DNA of 64,000 nucleotides. It comes from Monocercomonoides exilis (lineage: Eukaryota; Preaxostyla; Oxymonadida; Polymastigidae). Each line of letters starts with the position of its first letter. Position 1 is the stretch's first letter. The stretch lies in the NCBI GenBank assembly GCA_001643675.2, contig LSRY02000001.1, positions 1,797,501 through 1,861,500 on the forward strand. Reading direction: 5' to 3'. Of this stretch, positions 11,886-23,200 are shown piece after piece. The position numbers and the translations under genes were made by a program. A model generated the notes under the pieces. It saw only the letters and a list, made by a program, of their open reading frames with translations, was not told where the DNA came from and did no database searches.

Positions 11886-13203
11886 TTTTGTTGAAGATCA
11901 AAAATTATTTTTTTTAATGTTTTTGATCATTTGTTTTGCTTGTTTTTATGTAACTCTCTTTCTTTGTTTATTTTTGATTTCAAGGTCATAAAACACACAT
12001 AACGGAATTTTATTATTTCAAATGTTACACCATTTATTATTCAAAATTGTTAAACTTATTATTCGAAATTGGTAAACTTCTTATCCAAAATTAGTGAAAT
12101 TGAGTATTTTTTTAAAAAAAATTTTTTTTTGTGTAAAATTGGTTTTTGGCTGAATATCAGAAAATATTGAAAATATTATATTCACTCAATATTCGAAAAA
12201 TAGATGAGAATTTGAACCCAGATTTTTATTATTTGTGAATAAACATGAAATTTTCTGATTTTTTAGTAAAAAATAATCATCATCGAAATAGGATATTTTT
12301 TGAATTATTTCACCTCACATCGATAAATAATGCTTAAAACAAACAAGAAAAAAATTTTAAATCAGTTTTTCAAACAAAATTCAAATGTTGTTCACAACTT
12401 CATAAATCCATAAATGCATTTTCGGAATTCTTCTATTGTTATTTATTGTTTATCTTAAGATCTTCAATTTCAAATAACATTTCATGATTGATTTATTCAT
12501 AATTTAACAATATGTTGTTAATTCATTTCATGATTATTTTATTTCCATGGTGATGATTTTTTTCTAAAAAACCAGAAAATTTCATGTTTATTCACAAATA
12601 ATAAAAATCTGGGTTCAAATTCTCATCTATTTTTCGAATATTGAGTGAATATAATATTTTCAATATTTTCTGATATTCAGCCAAAAACCAATTTTACACA
12701 AAAAAAAATTTTTTTTAAAAAAATACTCAATTTCACTAATTTTGGATAAGAAGTTTACCAATTTCGAATAATAAGTGGGTGATTATTTTTGAAATCATAA
12801 CTTTTTTCGGGGTGTCAATTTTTCATTTTCATTTGTCGTTGGGAAGAGATTTTGTATTCTATTTGAGAATTTTTACAACAACTGTTTAAAAAACAAATGC
12901 AAAAGCAGAAATAAAAATCATGATATTGTTTTTCTAGCCTTTTCTCTTTTAAGTGTTCTTTTGTTTATATAAAGGAGAAATATTCAAACCGAAAATTTAA
13001 TAAGAAATAATATCACATCAAAAATAATCACCCAAGTTTAACAATTTTGAATAATAAATGGTGTAACATTTGAAATAATAAAATTCCGTTATGTGTGTTT
13101 TATGACCTTGAAATCAAAAATAAACAAAGAAAGAGAGTTACATAAAAACAAGCAAAACAAATGATCAAAAACATTAAAAAAAATAATTTTTGATCTTCAA
13201 CAA
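11886..13203. repeat. 1.3-kb inverted-repeat element with about 400-bp arms
   Basis: The left arm is about 11886-12290. The right arm is about 12541-13203 and is its reverse complement, interrupted by the 257-bp insertion at 12777-13033. Diagnostic pairs are GATCAAAAATTATTTTTTTT with its complement near 13175-13195, and ACCCAGATTTTTATTATTTG with its complement near 12595-12620. The unpaired centre is about 250 bp. No coding capacity. It could be a non-autonomous DNA transposon with very long terminal inverted repeats, or a head-to-head duplication. Confidence 0.85.
12777..13033. mobile_element. 257-bp MITE nested in the larger inverted repeat
   Basis: It begins GGGTGATTATTTTTGAAATC and ends TCAAAAATAATCACCC, so its termini are inverted repeats. 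It is flanked by AAGT at 12773-12776 and 13034-13037. The other arm of the host inverted repeat (near 12045-12060) reads straight through with a single AAGT, which shows the unoccupied site and defines both the ends and a 4-bp target duplication. Related termini occur at 24227-24829, 25271-25830 and 54848-54876. Too short to code. The transposase that moves it is unknown. Confidence 0.9.
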
Positions 13204-13332
13204 AAACAAAAATTGAAACAAAAATTCTTGCACTGTCAAAAAACAGTATAATAAGCGTGTGAAAGTTTGCTTTTTGAATTTTTGAAAATTTATTTCTTCT
13301 GTTTCAGCGAACAAAAATAGTTACCTGCACAA

Positions 13333-14702
13333 GGGTTCGATATGGGAGTTTTCAAAACTCCTTAAAACATATTTATTTGTAATTAATATGATCACTAATC
13401 ATCATTATTCATGACAATAACCATCGGAAATCCATAATTATAATTTTCAAATATTTTTTGAAAAAGGTCAATTTCAAGTTGTTATGGGTTGTGATCAAAA
13501 TTGATTTATTGAAATGGCAATGCATGATCTTCAGATAATTAAACCTCATCAGCTGGATAATGTTTTCACAGACGAAGACGGAGCGTGAAGGTGGTTTAAC
13601 GAGAATGTTTTGAAAAACGAAGCGAAAATTTGCGTTTGTAGCAAAAGAAAAATGATTGTTCTTAAAGGCGAAAAGTTTTACAGATATTGGTGCTGTTCAA
13701 AATGCAATAGAAAGAAATCTGTTTATGATGAAACAGTTTTCACTGGGAATAAATTAGGATTAGGGAAGGTTTTTAGAATCATTTTGTGGTATTGGGAAGG
13801 TGCAAACATAAAGTTCATTTCGAAAATACTGGGAGTGGATACGAAAACTGTTGGATTTTGGCGCAGCGTCGTCAGAGTTTCATATATGGAAATTTGGAAT
13901 TTACATCAAAATCCAATAGGAGGAGAAGGAAAAGTGGTTGAAATTGACGAGGCTGTGTGGAGGAGAAGAAAATATAAGAGAGGAAGAAGAAAGGAACACA
14001 TTTGGATATTTGGTGGGGTTGAAAGGTTGAAGGGAGGTAGAGCTGGTCCTCGTTTTGTGAATGTTGTGCATAATAGAAAGAGGGAAACTCTTCTTCCCAT
14101 CATTTTGGAAACAATTCGAAGTGGGACTCCAATTATGAGCGACGAGTGGAAAGCACACTCCTCTTTGGATCAATAAGATTTCACTCATAGAACTGCATGC
14201 CATAAAAGAAATTTTGTTGATCCAGTAACGGGTGCGTGCACCAATACAATAGAGGACTTGTGGGGTGCATTGCGCAAATCATTCCCTCAGTATGGAGTGA
14301 GAAAATCATTGATTGCAGATCAATTAGATATGTTTCTGGTAAAAACTTCTTCGAAATTTAAATTTCAAGATATTTCACCTACTTTCGTTTTGTATAAAGC
14401 GGTGGAAAAGCCAGCAGAAGATCTTGCGGAAAAGTTAGTCGATGATGAAGATACCGAAATCTCTCAAATTGAAGATATTTTGGGAGATGAAGAAACTGGA
14501 GAAGAATCGTCAGGGTTTGAGACAGAAGAATAAAAAACTTCAGATAATGAATCGTAATTGATTTTTTAATTTTTTTCTCATTTTTTATTTCTCACGTTCA
14601 CACATTTCCGATGATTATAAAGATGAATAATGATGATTAGTGATCATATTAATTACAAATAAATATGTTTTAAGGAGTTTTTAAAACTCCCATATCGTAC
14701 CC
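13333..14702 (+). mobile_element. Merlin/IS1595-like DNA transposon
   Basis: A 98-bp terminal inverted repeat at 13333-13430 pairs with 14605-14702; the ends read GGGTTCGATATGGGAG and CTCCCATATCGTACCC. Between them lies one transposase reading frame on the plus strand (13514-14533). The size (1.37 kb), GG-start termini and IS1595/ISXO2-type transposase fit the eukaryotic Merlin superfamily. I could not identify a clean 8-9 bp target duplication. TTACCT occurs near both ends but several bases outside them. Confidence 0.85.
13514..14533 (+). pseudogene. Merlin (ISXO2-like DDE) transposase with two in-frame stops
   Basis: One frame of 340 codons from the ATG at 13514 to a TAA at 14531-14533, broken by TGA at 13586 and TAA at 14174. 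The N-terminal half has a zinc-ribbon-like cysteine pattern (CVC near 13633, then CCSKC). Then come an HTH-like region and the catalytic core: EIDEAVW (first Asp), MSDEWKAH (second Asp), and TNTIEDLW (Glu). An acidic tail ends the protein. Comparison with the copy at 48227-49318 suggests that the TGA replaces a Trp codon and the TAA replaces Leu. The element is otherwise well preserved, so its loss is recent. No active protein is expected from this copy. Confidence 0.85.
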
Positions 14703-15146
14703 ATATGCCTTATTACCTAATTTATGAAAATGTTCGTGTTTTTAATCACCGTAATTGATGATATATTTTTATGTTGGTTTAGTGAAAGAGTGAAAAATGA
14801 ATGATAATATCGAAGTCTTTCTAGATTTGTTGTATTTATGTAATAAACTGATAAAAAACATGAAGTCAAATTACCATTGCAGTTACAAATAATTGATCAA
14901 TATATTTCTCTTTCATGGTTTTTTGACCCAACATCACATTATTAAAAATCAAAAACAGGTATTTCTTCATATCAAATTGAAATGAAAAGTTGAGAAAAGG
15001 ATAAATAGAGCTTAATGAAAATCTATTATTAAATATTAATGTCAATTAAAATTATTTTTAATTCTTAAAGAAATTCCAATTTCTTTTCTTGACATGATCA
15101 TGTTCTACTAAATCATGTCAATGGATTTCTTTTTTAAAAAACACTC
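14703..15146. other. Intergenic region upstream of the dynamin-like gene
   Basis: AT-rich, no gene. Short inverted matches around GACATGATCATG and ATCATGTCAATG (15091-15122) flank the last stretch before the start codon at 15147 and could be regulatory or chance. Confidence 0.4.
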
Positions 15147-17955
15147 ATGACAAAGAATGAGACTCTTTCAAACATTGTGGACATTAACATTATGAACGCG
15201 CTGGAGCAAAAGTATTATCAGCCATGTGGATTGATAGAATTAAGCAACCTTCTGGAGACAAAGATAAAATTAAAATCATCGACATTAGATGTACTGCTAA
15301 TTGGAAGTCACAGTGCAGGAAAATCTTCATTTATTAATTGGTATACAGGGAAAAAAGTTCAAGCAACGGGCGTAGGAATGGAAACTGCAAAAATAGAATT
15401 CATTCGATTTGGGGAAAAAGAATGCATTTTGAATGGAGAAAGCACAATTAGAAAGATCGACTCTGCTCATAGTCTTGAAGGTATTGGAAATATTGAAGGT
15501 TATATTGAAGCCCACATATGTAACTCATCTGAAAAATGCTTCTCAAAATTAACATTTATTGACACACCTGGACTTGTTGACGGGCATCTACAATATCCTT
15601 TTGATATTGAAGAAAGTATTAGAAGATTGAGCCGAACAGCCGATTTGATTTTTGTTTTTTTCGAACCATTTGGGCAAACATTGTGTGAAAGAACTATGAA
15701 TACGATATGTTTATTAGAAAAAGAAGGAATGGGACCAAAAATGCATTTTATTTTAAATAAAGGAGATTTGGTATGAATTTCTATTCGCACATCTTGTTGC
15801 ATAGTCAATTTTTTTCACAAACAAAATGAAAACCGAACCTTTTCCTTTGCAGATGAAGCGCCAGCGCGACCGAGACAAAGTCCTTGTGCAGATGACGCAC
15901 AACATCGGCCACTCGATCCAGGCGAAAGGGCTGTGGTTTGTGGTGTGCTGCATCCCCGGCTGCTGCGACAGCGAGTACTCGCGGTTCTGCGACAACTGCA
16001 TCGACGTGGTGCTGAAGGAGATCGAAGTCGGGCTGGACGGAGTGAGCAGCGACCGGGTGACGCAGGCGATGTCGGACGCGACGCGAGTGAGAAACGAGTG
16101 CGAGCGGCGACTGAGAGAAGAAAAGGAGAGAGAAAAGACGAGCCGGAGAAAGAAAGGGCGGGACGCCACCTGCGGAATTATGGCGGGAATTTTTGGCGTG
16201 CTTTTTTTGCTGGCGAGTGTGCTGTGTGGGCTGGGTGCGTTTGGCTCTGTGAATGGAATTAGCAGCAGCAGTGACAACAACAACAGAGGAAGTGCAGCCT
16301 ATCAAAACAGCGGAGTTGCTTCGAACCTCCTCCGCTTCATAACAGCAGACACAGGGGGAATCAATGAGAAGATGAAGCAATCACAATCACATTCACATTC
16401 ACAAACACAAACGCAAACACATTCTCCATTCATTTCTTGGCGGCGGTTGCTGCTGCCTTCTGTGAAGTTGGCTGAGTATAGTGCGAAGCTGCTGCAGATG
16501 CTGTTTTTTGCGTCCGACCAGCCGGATGAGCTTGGGCCGTCGGCTTATTCAACACCCACGTCGTCAATGTCGGCAGTTTCATACGAGCCATCAGAAGTGG
16601 CTTCTTCTTCTTCTCTTTCTTCTCCTCCTCCTTCTTCTCCTTTTTCTTCAATATCTTCTTCACAAACAAGCTACATTGCGTATTTGGAGAGGCAGCTGAA
16701 GGAGAAGATGGAGAAGAAAGCGGATGAAGAAGACTACCCAGCCAGCTCAAACACATTTTTTGAGGCACAAAAAGAAGGAAAAAGCAGAAATAACCGAAAA
16801 GTTGCAGAAATAGCTGGAAATATAGGGGGAAAGGAAGAATTTGGGGATAAAGCAGCATATTCTGGATATTTTAAGAGGAATGAAGAAGAAGAAGAAGATG
16901 ATGAAGAAGAAGAAGAGGGAAAAGAAGGAGGAGGAGAAGAAATTGAAGATAAAGAAATTGAAACAGAAAAGCACATCAAAAATTCACCAATAAGCTTTCC
17001 AAAGACAACTTTAACCCAGAAAAATGCAGTCAGAGAAGAGAGAAAAGAAGAAAAACAAGAAAAAACAGAAGAAAATTTCAAAGTGAGATTTCTGAATGAA
17101 AACTTGGATGTTCGTGCTCTGAAATGGAGCTGTGTTATGCTTGGGGTATTTGGAGTGGTTTTGATTGGGCTGATGTTTGCTGCTTTGAAGTCTGGCTCTG
17201 AAGAAGAAGAAGAAGAGGAAGAAGAGGAGGAAGGAGAAGAAGAGGAAGAAGAAGAGGAAATAAATAATAGAGATGATTATATTGAAAGAATGGAGAGAGG
17301 AGAAAGAGGAGAAAGAGAAAGAGAAAGAGAAAGAGAAAGGGCAGTTTTTGGAAGTTACTCAAAATACAGAGCAAAAAATACACTGAACATTCAAAAGACC
17401 CAAAAAGAGAAGAAGAAGAAGAAGAATCAGAGGAAGAAGAGAAGGCAAAGAAGGCTTTCAAAATCTGAAAGGAAAATGATGGAGCAGTTTGTGAAAGGAG
17501 GGTATGTGAGTCTGATGGCAGAGCTTGAGCAGATGCGACGGGAGATTGAGACGAAAGAGCACAGATTGTCTTCTGTGATGAGAGGAAAGAAAATTCCTAC
17601 TGCTTTTGCTGCTGCTTCTTCTTCTTCTTCTTCTTCTTCTAATGCTTTTTCTTCTTCTGCTTATGCTTCTTCCTCATCTTTCCCTAAATCATCATCATCT
17701 TCTTCTTCATCTTCATCTTCTTCTTCTTCTTCCACACCAAATTACTCTCCCATCTTCGAAGTTATTCCTCCTTCTTCTTCTCTCGATGACTTCAACAACA
17801 CCCAAAATCTGCCGATAAACAGCAGCATCAGCAATAACGTTCAGAGCGAAGAATCAGAAGAAGATAGCGCTTCGCTTTCGCCTCGGTTGTCTGAGAATTC
17901 TTGTGATTCTTCACCTGCCTCTGCCTCTGCCTCTGCCTCTGCTTCTGCTTCTTCC

Positions 17956-17990
<35 letters not shown>

Positions 17991-18414
17991 CTCTCTTCAT
18001 TCTCCTCATTCTCCTTCTCCTCGTTCTTCTTCTTCTTCTTCTTCTTTCTCTTTCTCGTCTTCTCCTTCGTCATTTTCCGCTTCGTCTCAAAGCTCGCACG
18101 AAGTGACTGGGAATTTCCTTCCGACCGTCGAAGAAATCTCCAGAAATGTCGAAAAAACAGCTATTTCTCCGTTCTCTCAGCAGGAAAAAATCGATTCATT
18201 GCCCATCAGCCCGAGGAGAACACAAAACAGAGAAGAGTTGAAACTTGATTTTGGTTCAAAGCGCTCGCTTTCAGAAAGCTTCAGCGGAGAGAAAGAGATC
18301 ATTGCGTTTGAGCGAAAAGGCGGAGGAATTGTGGAAGAAAGAGATGCAGATGTATCTACACATTCAACTCAAATGTCAAGAATTGGCGCAAAAGCAAAGA
18401 GAAGACACAAGTGA
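15147..18414 (+). CDS. Dynamin-like GTPase with two membrane segments and Glu/Ser-rich tail
   Basis: Two exons, 15147-15770 and 15853-18414, joined across an 82-nt GTATG...CAG intron at phase 0, give 1061 aa. Residues 53-61 (GSHSAGKSS) are the P-loop, a TGVGMET segment follows as switch I, DTPGL at about 139-143 is G3, and NKGD at 204-207 is G4, placed exactly before the splice. This is a dynamin-superfamily G domain, closest in style to EHD/sarcalumenin-type proteins. A cysteine cluster (CCIPGCCDSEYSRFCDNC) follows. Hydrophobic stretches near 317-340 and 634-655 look like membrane anchors. Between and after them lie poly-Glu, poly-Ser and basic tracts encoded by trinucleotide repeats. Exon 1 is AT-rich and exon 2 starts GC-rich. 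A membrane-remodelling role is inferred from the G domain only; the tail is unlike any dynamin I know. Confidence 0.8.
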
Positions 18415-18579
18415 ATGTGCATAACGATATTTTTTATTGTATTTTGTTTATGCGTTTTCTTATTTTTTATTCACCTCCAAAAAAACACAACATCTTCAAA
18501 TAATTAATGTGATGGTATAGATCCATAATGATCTTGATACCCTTAAAACTAAATCTTTATTCAAACAACATATTTCGCA

Positions 18580-18954
18580 ATGAGTTCTCAATGCCAAATG
18601 GAAGGAGCATGGGGGCATGATATTGACAGACCAAGTGTTTCCATCAAGTGTGACTTTATTTGTTTGAAAAAATCGATTTATTTGAGTTCTTTTCGCGAAA
18701 TATTCAAAAATTATTATAAAAAAATCACAATTCAACACAATTTTCAATTAATTCGATAAAAAATTTCCAAAACTATAAAATAAACTTGCAGGCAACCACC
18801 AGGAGGTAGAAGCAGCATTTCCTTTGGGGACGATAGCAGCAGCACGTGGCCGGAACCAAAGGGAAAGCCAAAAGTTGTTACTCCGGGATCTGTCCAAGAA
18901 CCACAACCTGCAACAAGTGCAAGACCCCAACAACGCTCAACTCGTCCTTGGTAA
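18580..18954 (+). CDS. Small HN1/Jupiter-like protein (76 aa)
   Basis: Two exons, 18580-18647 and 18792-18954, with a 144-nt intron (GTGTGAC...TTGCAG, phase 2). The summed length of 231 nt gives 76 aa and a TAA stop. The splice creates the uninterrupted motif IKQPPGGRSSISFGDD, which resembles the PPGG-S-S-x-x-FG signature of HN1/Jupiter (JPT) microtubule-associated proteins. The rest is Pro/Gln/Ser-rich and probably disordered. The motif forms only after splicing, which supports the exon join. It lies between the dynamin-like gene and histone H4, all on the plus strand. Family assignment is moderate because it rests on one short motif. Confidence 0.62.
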
Positions 18955-19452
18955 TATTTTTCCGAAAAATTTCTCTTTTCACGGCACAATATCAGCACAC
19001 GTTACACTTGCATACACTTCTTATTTTTCAATTCACTTCATCATTAGTTTTTTCTTCGTTAAATAGTATTTTTAAATTGGTTGATAGTTAAATATAATAC
19101 ACATAAAAACGAATTGTTTGAATTCTTATTCCAGTACAAGAAAGTATTTTCATAAAAATTTTGATCAACTTTTTATAAATGAAGTTTCTATTTAACTGAA
19201 CAATTACACATTATTAAATCTCGGCAATAAGCAAACATATCAGTAGAATGTGCAAAAAGTTATATTTTTCATATGAAACTCAACAGATAATTTGAATAGA
19301 TTATCAATTTACAAATTAACAGTCGATAAATCATATTGGGGTTAATGCAATTAAATAATAATTATTGTGTAGTTTTGTTTGGATTATTTCCTGATAAATA
19401 TAATTAATTTTGGGAAGTGTCCATATATTATATTATGGGTGAAATTTCATAC
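18955..19452. other. Intergenic region upstream of histone H4
   Basis: AT-rich 500-bp spacer with no coding region supported. It probably holds the 3' end of the small gene and the H4 promoter. Confidence 0.45.
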
Positions 19453-19460
19453 TATAAATA
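19453..19460 (+). promoter_or_regulatory. Candidate TATA-like box of the H4 gene
   Basis: TATAAATA lies 57 bp before the H4 start codon. In DNA this AT-rich such a match can arise by chance, so support is weak. Confidence 0.3.
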
Positions 19461-19517
19461 GATTTTTCAGGTTTGTTTCATCATCTAATTGTTTTTAAAA
19501 AACAATATTAATTATAA

Positions 19518-19835
19518 ATGTCTGGACGTGGAAAAGGTGGAAAAGGAGGAAAAGGTATTGGAAAAACTGGAGCAAAGGGATATCGCAAGCTTCGTGATAA
19601 CATCCAAGGAATTACAAAACCAGCCATCCGTCGTCTTGCCCGCAGAGGAGGCGTGAAAAGAATCTCCAACCTTATCTATGATGAAACAAGAATCATCTTG
19701 AAAATGTTCCTTGAAGGAATCATTCGTGATGCTGTGACATACACTGAACATGCCAGAAGGAAGACAGTTACCGCAATGGATATTGTCTACTCACTTAAAC
19801 GCCAAGGAAGAACACTTTATGGATTTGGCGCATAA
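19518..19835 (+). CDS. Histone H4
   Basis: Single exon, 105 aa. The core is nearly canonical: [41 protein letters not shown], and [11 protein letters not shown] at the end. It packages DNA as part of the (H3-H4)2 tetramer. The tail differs from usual H4: an extra GGK unit ([17 protein letters not shown]), and the basic patch normally KRHRK reads KGYRK with one residue fewer before LRDN. The core also has an Asn for Gly after RIS and divergent residues around the IILKMFLEG helix. The gene is followed by an A-run/T-run stem and a 15-nt palindrome. No other histone gene is adjacent. Confidence 0.97.
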   Translation: MSGRGKGGKGGKGIGKTGAKGYRKLRDNIQGITKPAIRRLARRGGVKRISNLIYDETRIILKMFLEGIIRDAVTYTEHARRKTVTAMDIVYSLKRQGRTLYGFGA

Positions 19836-20213
19836 TCAAAAAAAAAAATTTTTTTTTTTTATATAAAAAAGACATTTCACATATTTTTCGTTAATTTCGT
19901 GGTTTAACCACGCTGTTTTATTAAATTAGAAGACTGTAATTCAAAAATCAAACTTTTAAGTATTTTTTCATTAATAAATGATTTATTACCAAAATGCAAA
20001 ATACTGAAAACAACTCTTTGTTTAAAGGATTTTGGTAGAAATTTATTTCTTTTGTTTTTTTCTTTATTTTCATATTTTTAGAATTTTTAAAAAAGGATTT
20101 TTAAGCTACATATATTACTCTTTTGATTAGAAAGAAAAAAGTTAAAGAAGATAAAACAGAAAAGAAAGATAGATAAATTAAGTGACGTGTGTGTGAATGA
20201 ATTGTATGTGATA
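19836..20213. other. 3' spacer after H4 with hairpins
   Basis: Directly after the stop, a run of A (19840-19850) is followed by a run of T (19851-19860), able to pair. CGTGGTTTAACCACG at 19898-19912 is a near-perfect palindrome. It does not match the conserved metazoan histone 3' stem-loop. The rest is AT-rich spacer up to the converging RND gene. Confidence 0.4.
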
Positions 20214-23200
20214 TTAATTAAGAAGGTGTGATCTCTCTGACATTTGACTTTCGTGTGTGTCTGAGTTCAATCCTGCAATATCAGGATGTGGAGATGTATG
20301 AGAATATGTTGAGCGGCTTTCTTGTTGGTATGGCACAAGATGAAGAGTATTTCCATCTGCATAGCTTGGAGAGGAGCTCTTCTCCATTTCACGAGCAGCA
20401 TCAAAGTGATTGACATCTTGTCCGTACAATATCTCTCTCGCTGTCTTTGTGTAGATTTCGCCGGCCGGGAAACCCATCCATTCATTCCATTCCTGCGCCG
20501 TGTATGTTTGCTTCTTCGCAATTGCTTTTGCATACTTCTTCATCGACTTCTCTGTCATTGGCTCTTGCTCTGGCTCATCCGTCTCCACTGCATCCTCCAA
20601 CATCTGGTCAGTCATATCGTTCTCGTCCCTCGTCGCCTTGCACCTCTTCCCAGGGAACCAGTTCGCCCTGCCCAGAAGATTGCATATCGCAGGCACCAAA
20701 AACACACGGATGATAAACGTGTCCAGCAGCACCGTGAACACTAGCAGGAAGCCCATCTCCACCAGCACCACCATCTTCGAGAAGGTCAGCCCCGAAAACG
20801 CCACCGCCATCACCATCCCTGCCGCCGTGATGATCCCACCACTACGCGATGTAGCTTTGATAATAGCTGCCCTGTCTTTGTATCCCTGGTCTCTGTACTC
20901 TGCTATGCGGTAGAACAAGAAGATGTCATAGTCCAGCGCCAGGCCGATGATGAGGGAGTAGCCGTAGACAGGCACGAAGTAGTACAGCGAGTCGATCGTG
21001 CTGAGGAACGGGATCAGCCACGTGAGACCGTTGTACTGGAAGAGGATCGTCAGCATCCCAAACACCGTCACCATCGTCACGCCCAGCGAGAAGACAGTTC
21101 GCAGCGGAACCACAATCGAGCGGAAGATGACGCCCACAGCGAGAAACACGACCGCCAAAGAGATGCAAATGGCGATGGGGAGGATTTTGTAGATCACACG
21201 CACTGAATCGCCCTGTGTGACTGACATCCCGTTGAACCCGATTTTCATCCCTTCGGACGACACAATCGGGAAGTGCACACCCGATGGCTCAGACTTCTTC
21301 TCTGTGGCTGATGAATACACAGCCAGCGGAGAATGAGATGTGGAAGAAGAAGAAGCAGAAGCAGAAGCAGAATTAGCATCAGCATCAACATCATTGACAA
21401 TGTCCAGTGTGAAGTGCATCGTTCCGTTCAGCCCACTTGCAATGCTGCTGTTTCCAGCGCCCAGCAGCAGTCGTCGCTGCTTCTCCAACTGCGTATCTGT
21501 TGGAGTCTTTGGCAGCTTCGGTGGTTTTGGTCTCGGGTGCTCCTTCAGATAGTCCTCGGCAAACTGGTACAGGTCAGGCAGGATGTTGAATGCCTCTTCG
21601 CTCATCGAGTCGAAGATCGTGTTGATGGCAATGATCAGCGACGCGTTCTTGTCCACCGGCGACACATACTGCTCGTGCGCCACCAGATACGCCTCACACC
21701 CTTCCTGCTCCAAAACCTCGCAATTGTCGTTGATTGCGTTCTCAGCGATGGTGAATGGCACAGCCGCCTCGTTCGCCACCACAGCCGACATCACCCCGTC
21801 CTTCTTCACCATGTTCGGGAACTTATCCACCAGCGCCATTGCCAGGTCGTACGCGTAGCTGAAGAACTCCGCGTTCCACGTGCCGCCGCACTGCGACGCG
21901 TCCAGCACCATCTGGATCGGCTGGATGACTCCAGGGGGAAAGTCCCTCCCGAGCTCTCGGTACAGCAGCAGCGAGTGCGAGCCCTGCGCCAAAATCTCTG
22001 TGTTGTCGAGCGACTGCTTCATGTACCCGACGTAGAACACGCAAAAGGGAGTGGCACACAGAAGAATCACCACACACAGCACAATCGACCACTTTGTCTC
22101 TGTCGTCCACTTCACAAGGCGGAACCACTTCTGCTTGTTCTGAATCTTCAGCAGCGCTAGCGTGTACGGATCGTGCAAGTCTGCTGGCGAAGGAGAGGGG
22201 GAAGGAGAAGGAGAAGGGGAAGGTGTAGGGGTCATGGAAGGTGCAGCAGAAGCAGAAGAAGAAGCAGAAGCAGCGGCATTGCCTGTTTCAAGCGATGAAT
22301 TTGGCGTAGTCGTCGAAGCAGCAGTCTCCATTGGTGTTCCGTCGTATGCTCCTCCACTTTCCTTTTCAATGGTAATGGCTGCTGCCCCAGCCCCAGCTCC
22401 ACCTGCTGCTTGAGCTCTGGCGTACTCTTCGCACTCCTTCAGGGCTTCCTGGTAGACGTCAGACTCCATCACGATCTCTCTCTTCGTTTTGAACGGCTCG
22501 AAGCCGAACATCCGCCAGCCCTTCGCGTGGCAGCAGCGGAACTTGCTCCAAAACGAGCCGAAGCCCAAATACGAGAAGTTCGCGAAAAACTTCGGGAAGA
22601 GGAACAAAAACGAAGGGATTGCAGTGATGTTCACGATCAGGTTGACCAGCGTGGCTATCGCAGACGCCAGGCCAAGGGCAAACAGCATGTTGTTGTTCAA
22701 GAACATGTTGCTGAGGAATGCCACTGTCAGAATCGAGCCGGACAGGCAAATGATTCTGCCTGCAAACTTCGTTAGAGTGTGTACTGCTTTGCCCAGAGTG
22801 GCTCCTTTCTGCACCTCTTCGCGGAAGCGTGACAGAAGAAAAAGAGAATAGTCGATCGACAGCGCAAGGCAGATTGAAAGCATCACTGACGGTGCAAACG
22901 TAACCATATCTCTGTGAAGTGCAATGGGCCAGACGATAAGAAACGATGTTGTGACGGCGCATACAGTGCAAAAGACTGTAATTAGTATTAATCTCACGGA
23001 TTTCAGCATGATGATCAAAATTACGAGAGCGATCGGAATGCAAACAGTATCCATCACTGATAAGTCTTCGACAATGTCTGAAATTTTACATTGATAAAAA
23101 AATAAAAATATAATCTTTCTTGCTGTAAAATATCTCGCAAACTTTGTCTAACATTAACTAAAAACTCAGCGAGTCCGATCATATCGAAATCAAAGCTTTT

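Noticed and set aside
13586-14176. Alternative genetic code (TGA as Trp, or TAA/TAG as Gln) to explain in-frame stops
   Set aside because: Stops in transposases replace Trp, Arg and Leu without consistency. The intact genes end cleanly at TAA or TGA, and long frames carry no internal stops.
16430-18106. Several long frames opposite or beside the GTPase tail, rich in Ser, Phe, Lys or Leu
   Set aside because: They are translations of GAA/TTC repeats in other frames; the spliced plus-strand gene explains the region.
19898-19912. Histone-type 3' stem-loop after H4
   Set aside because: The palindrome does not match the conserved histone stem-loop sequence or loop size; kept only as an unexplained hairpin.
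20322-22851. Long plus-strand frames across the RND gene
   Set aside because: They overlap the minus-strand exon and have no protein-like features; they arise from its GC-rich codons.
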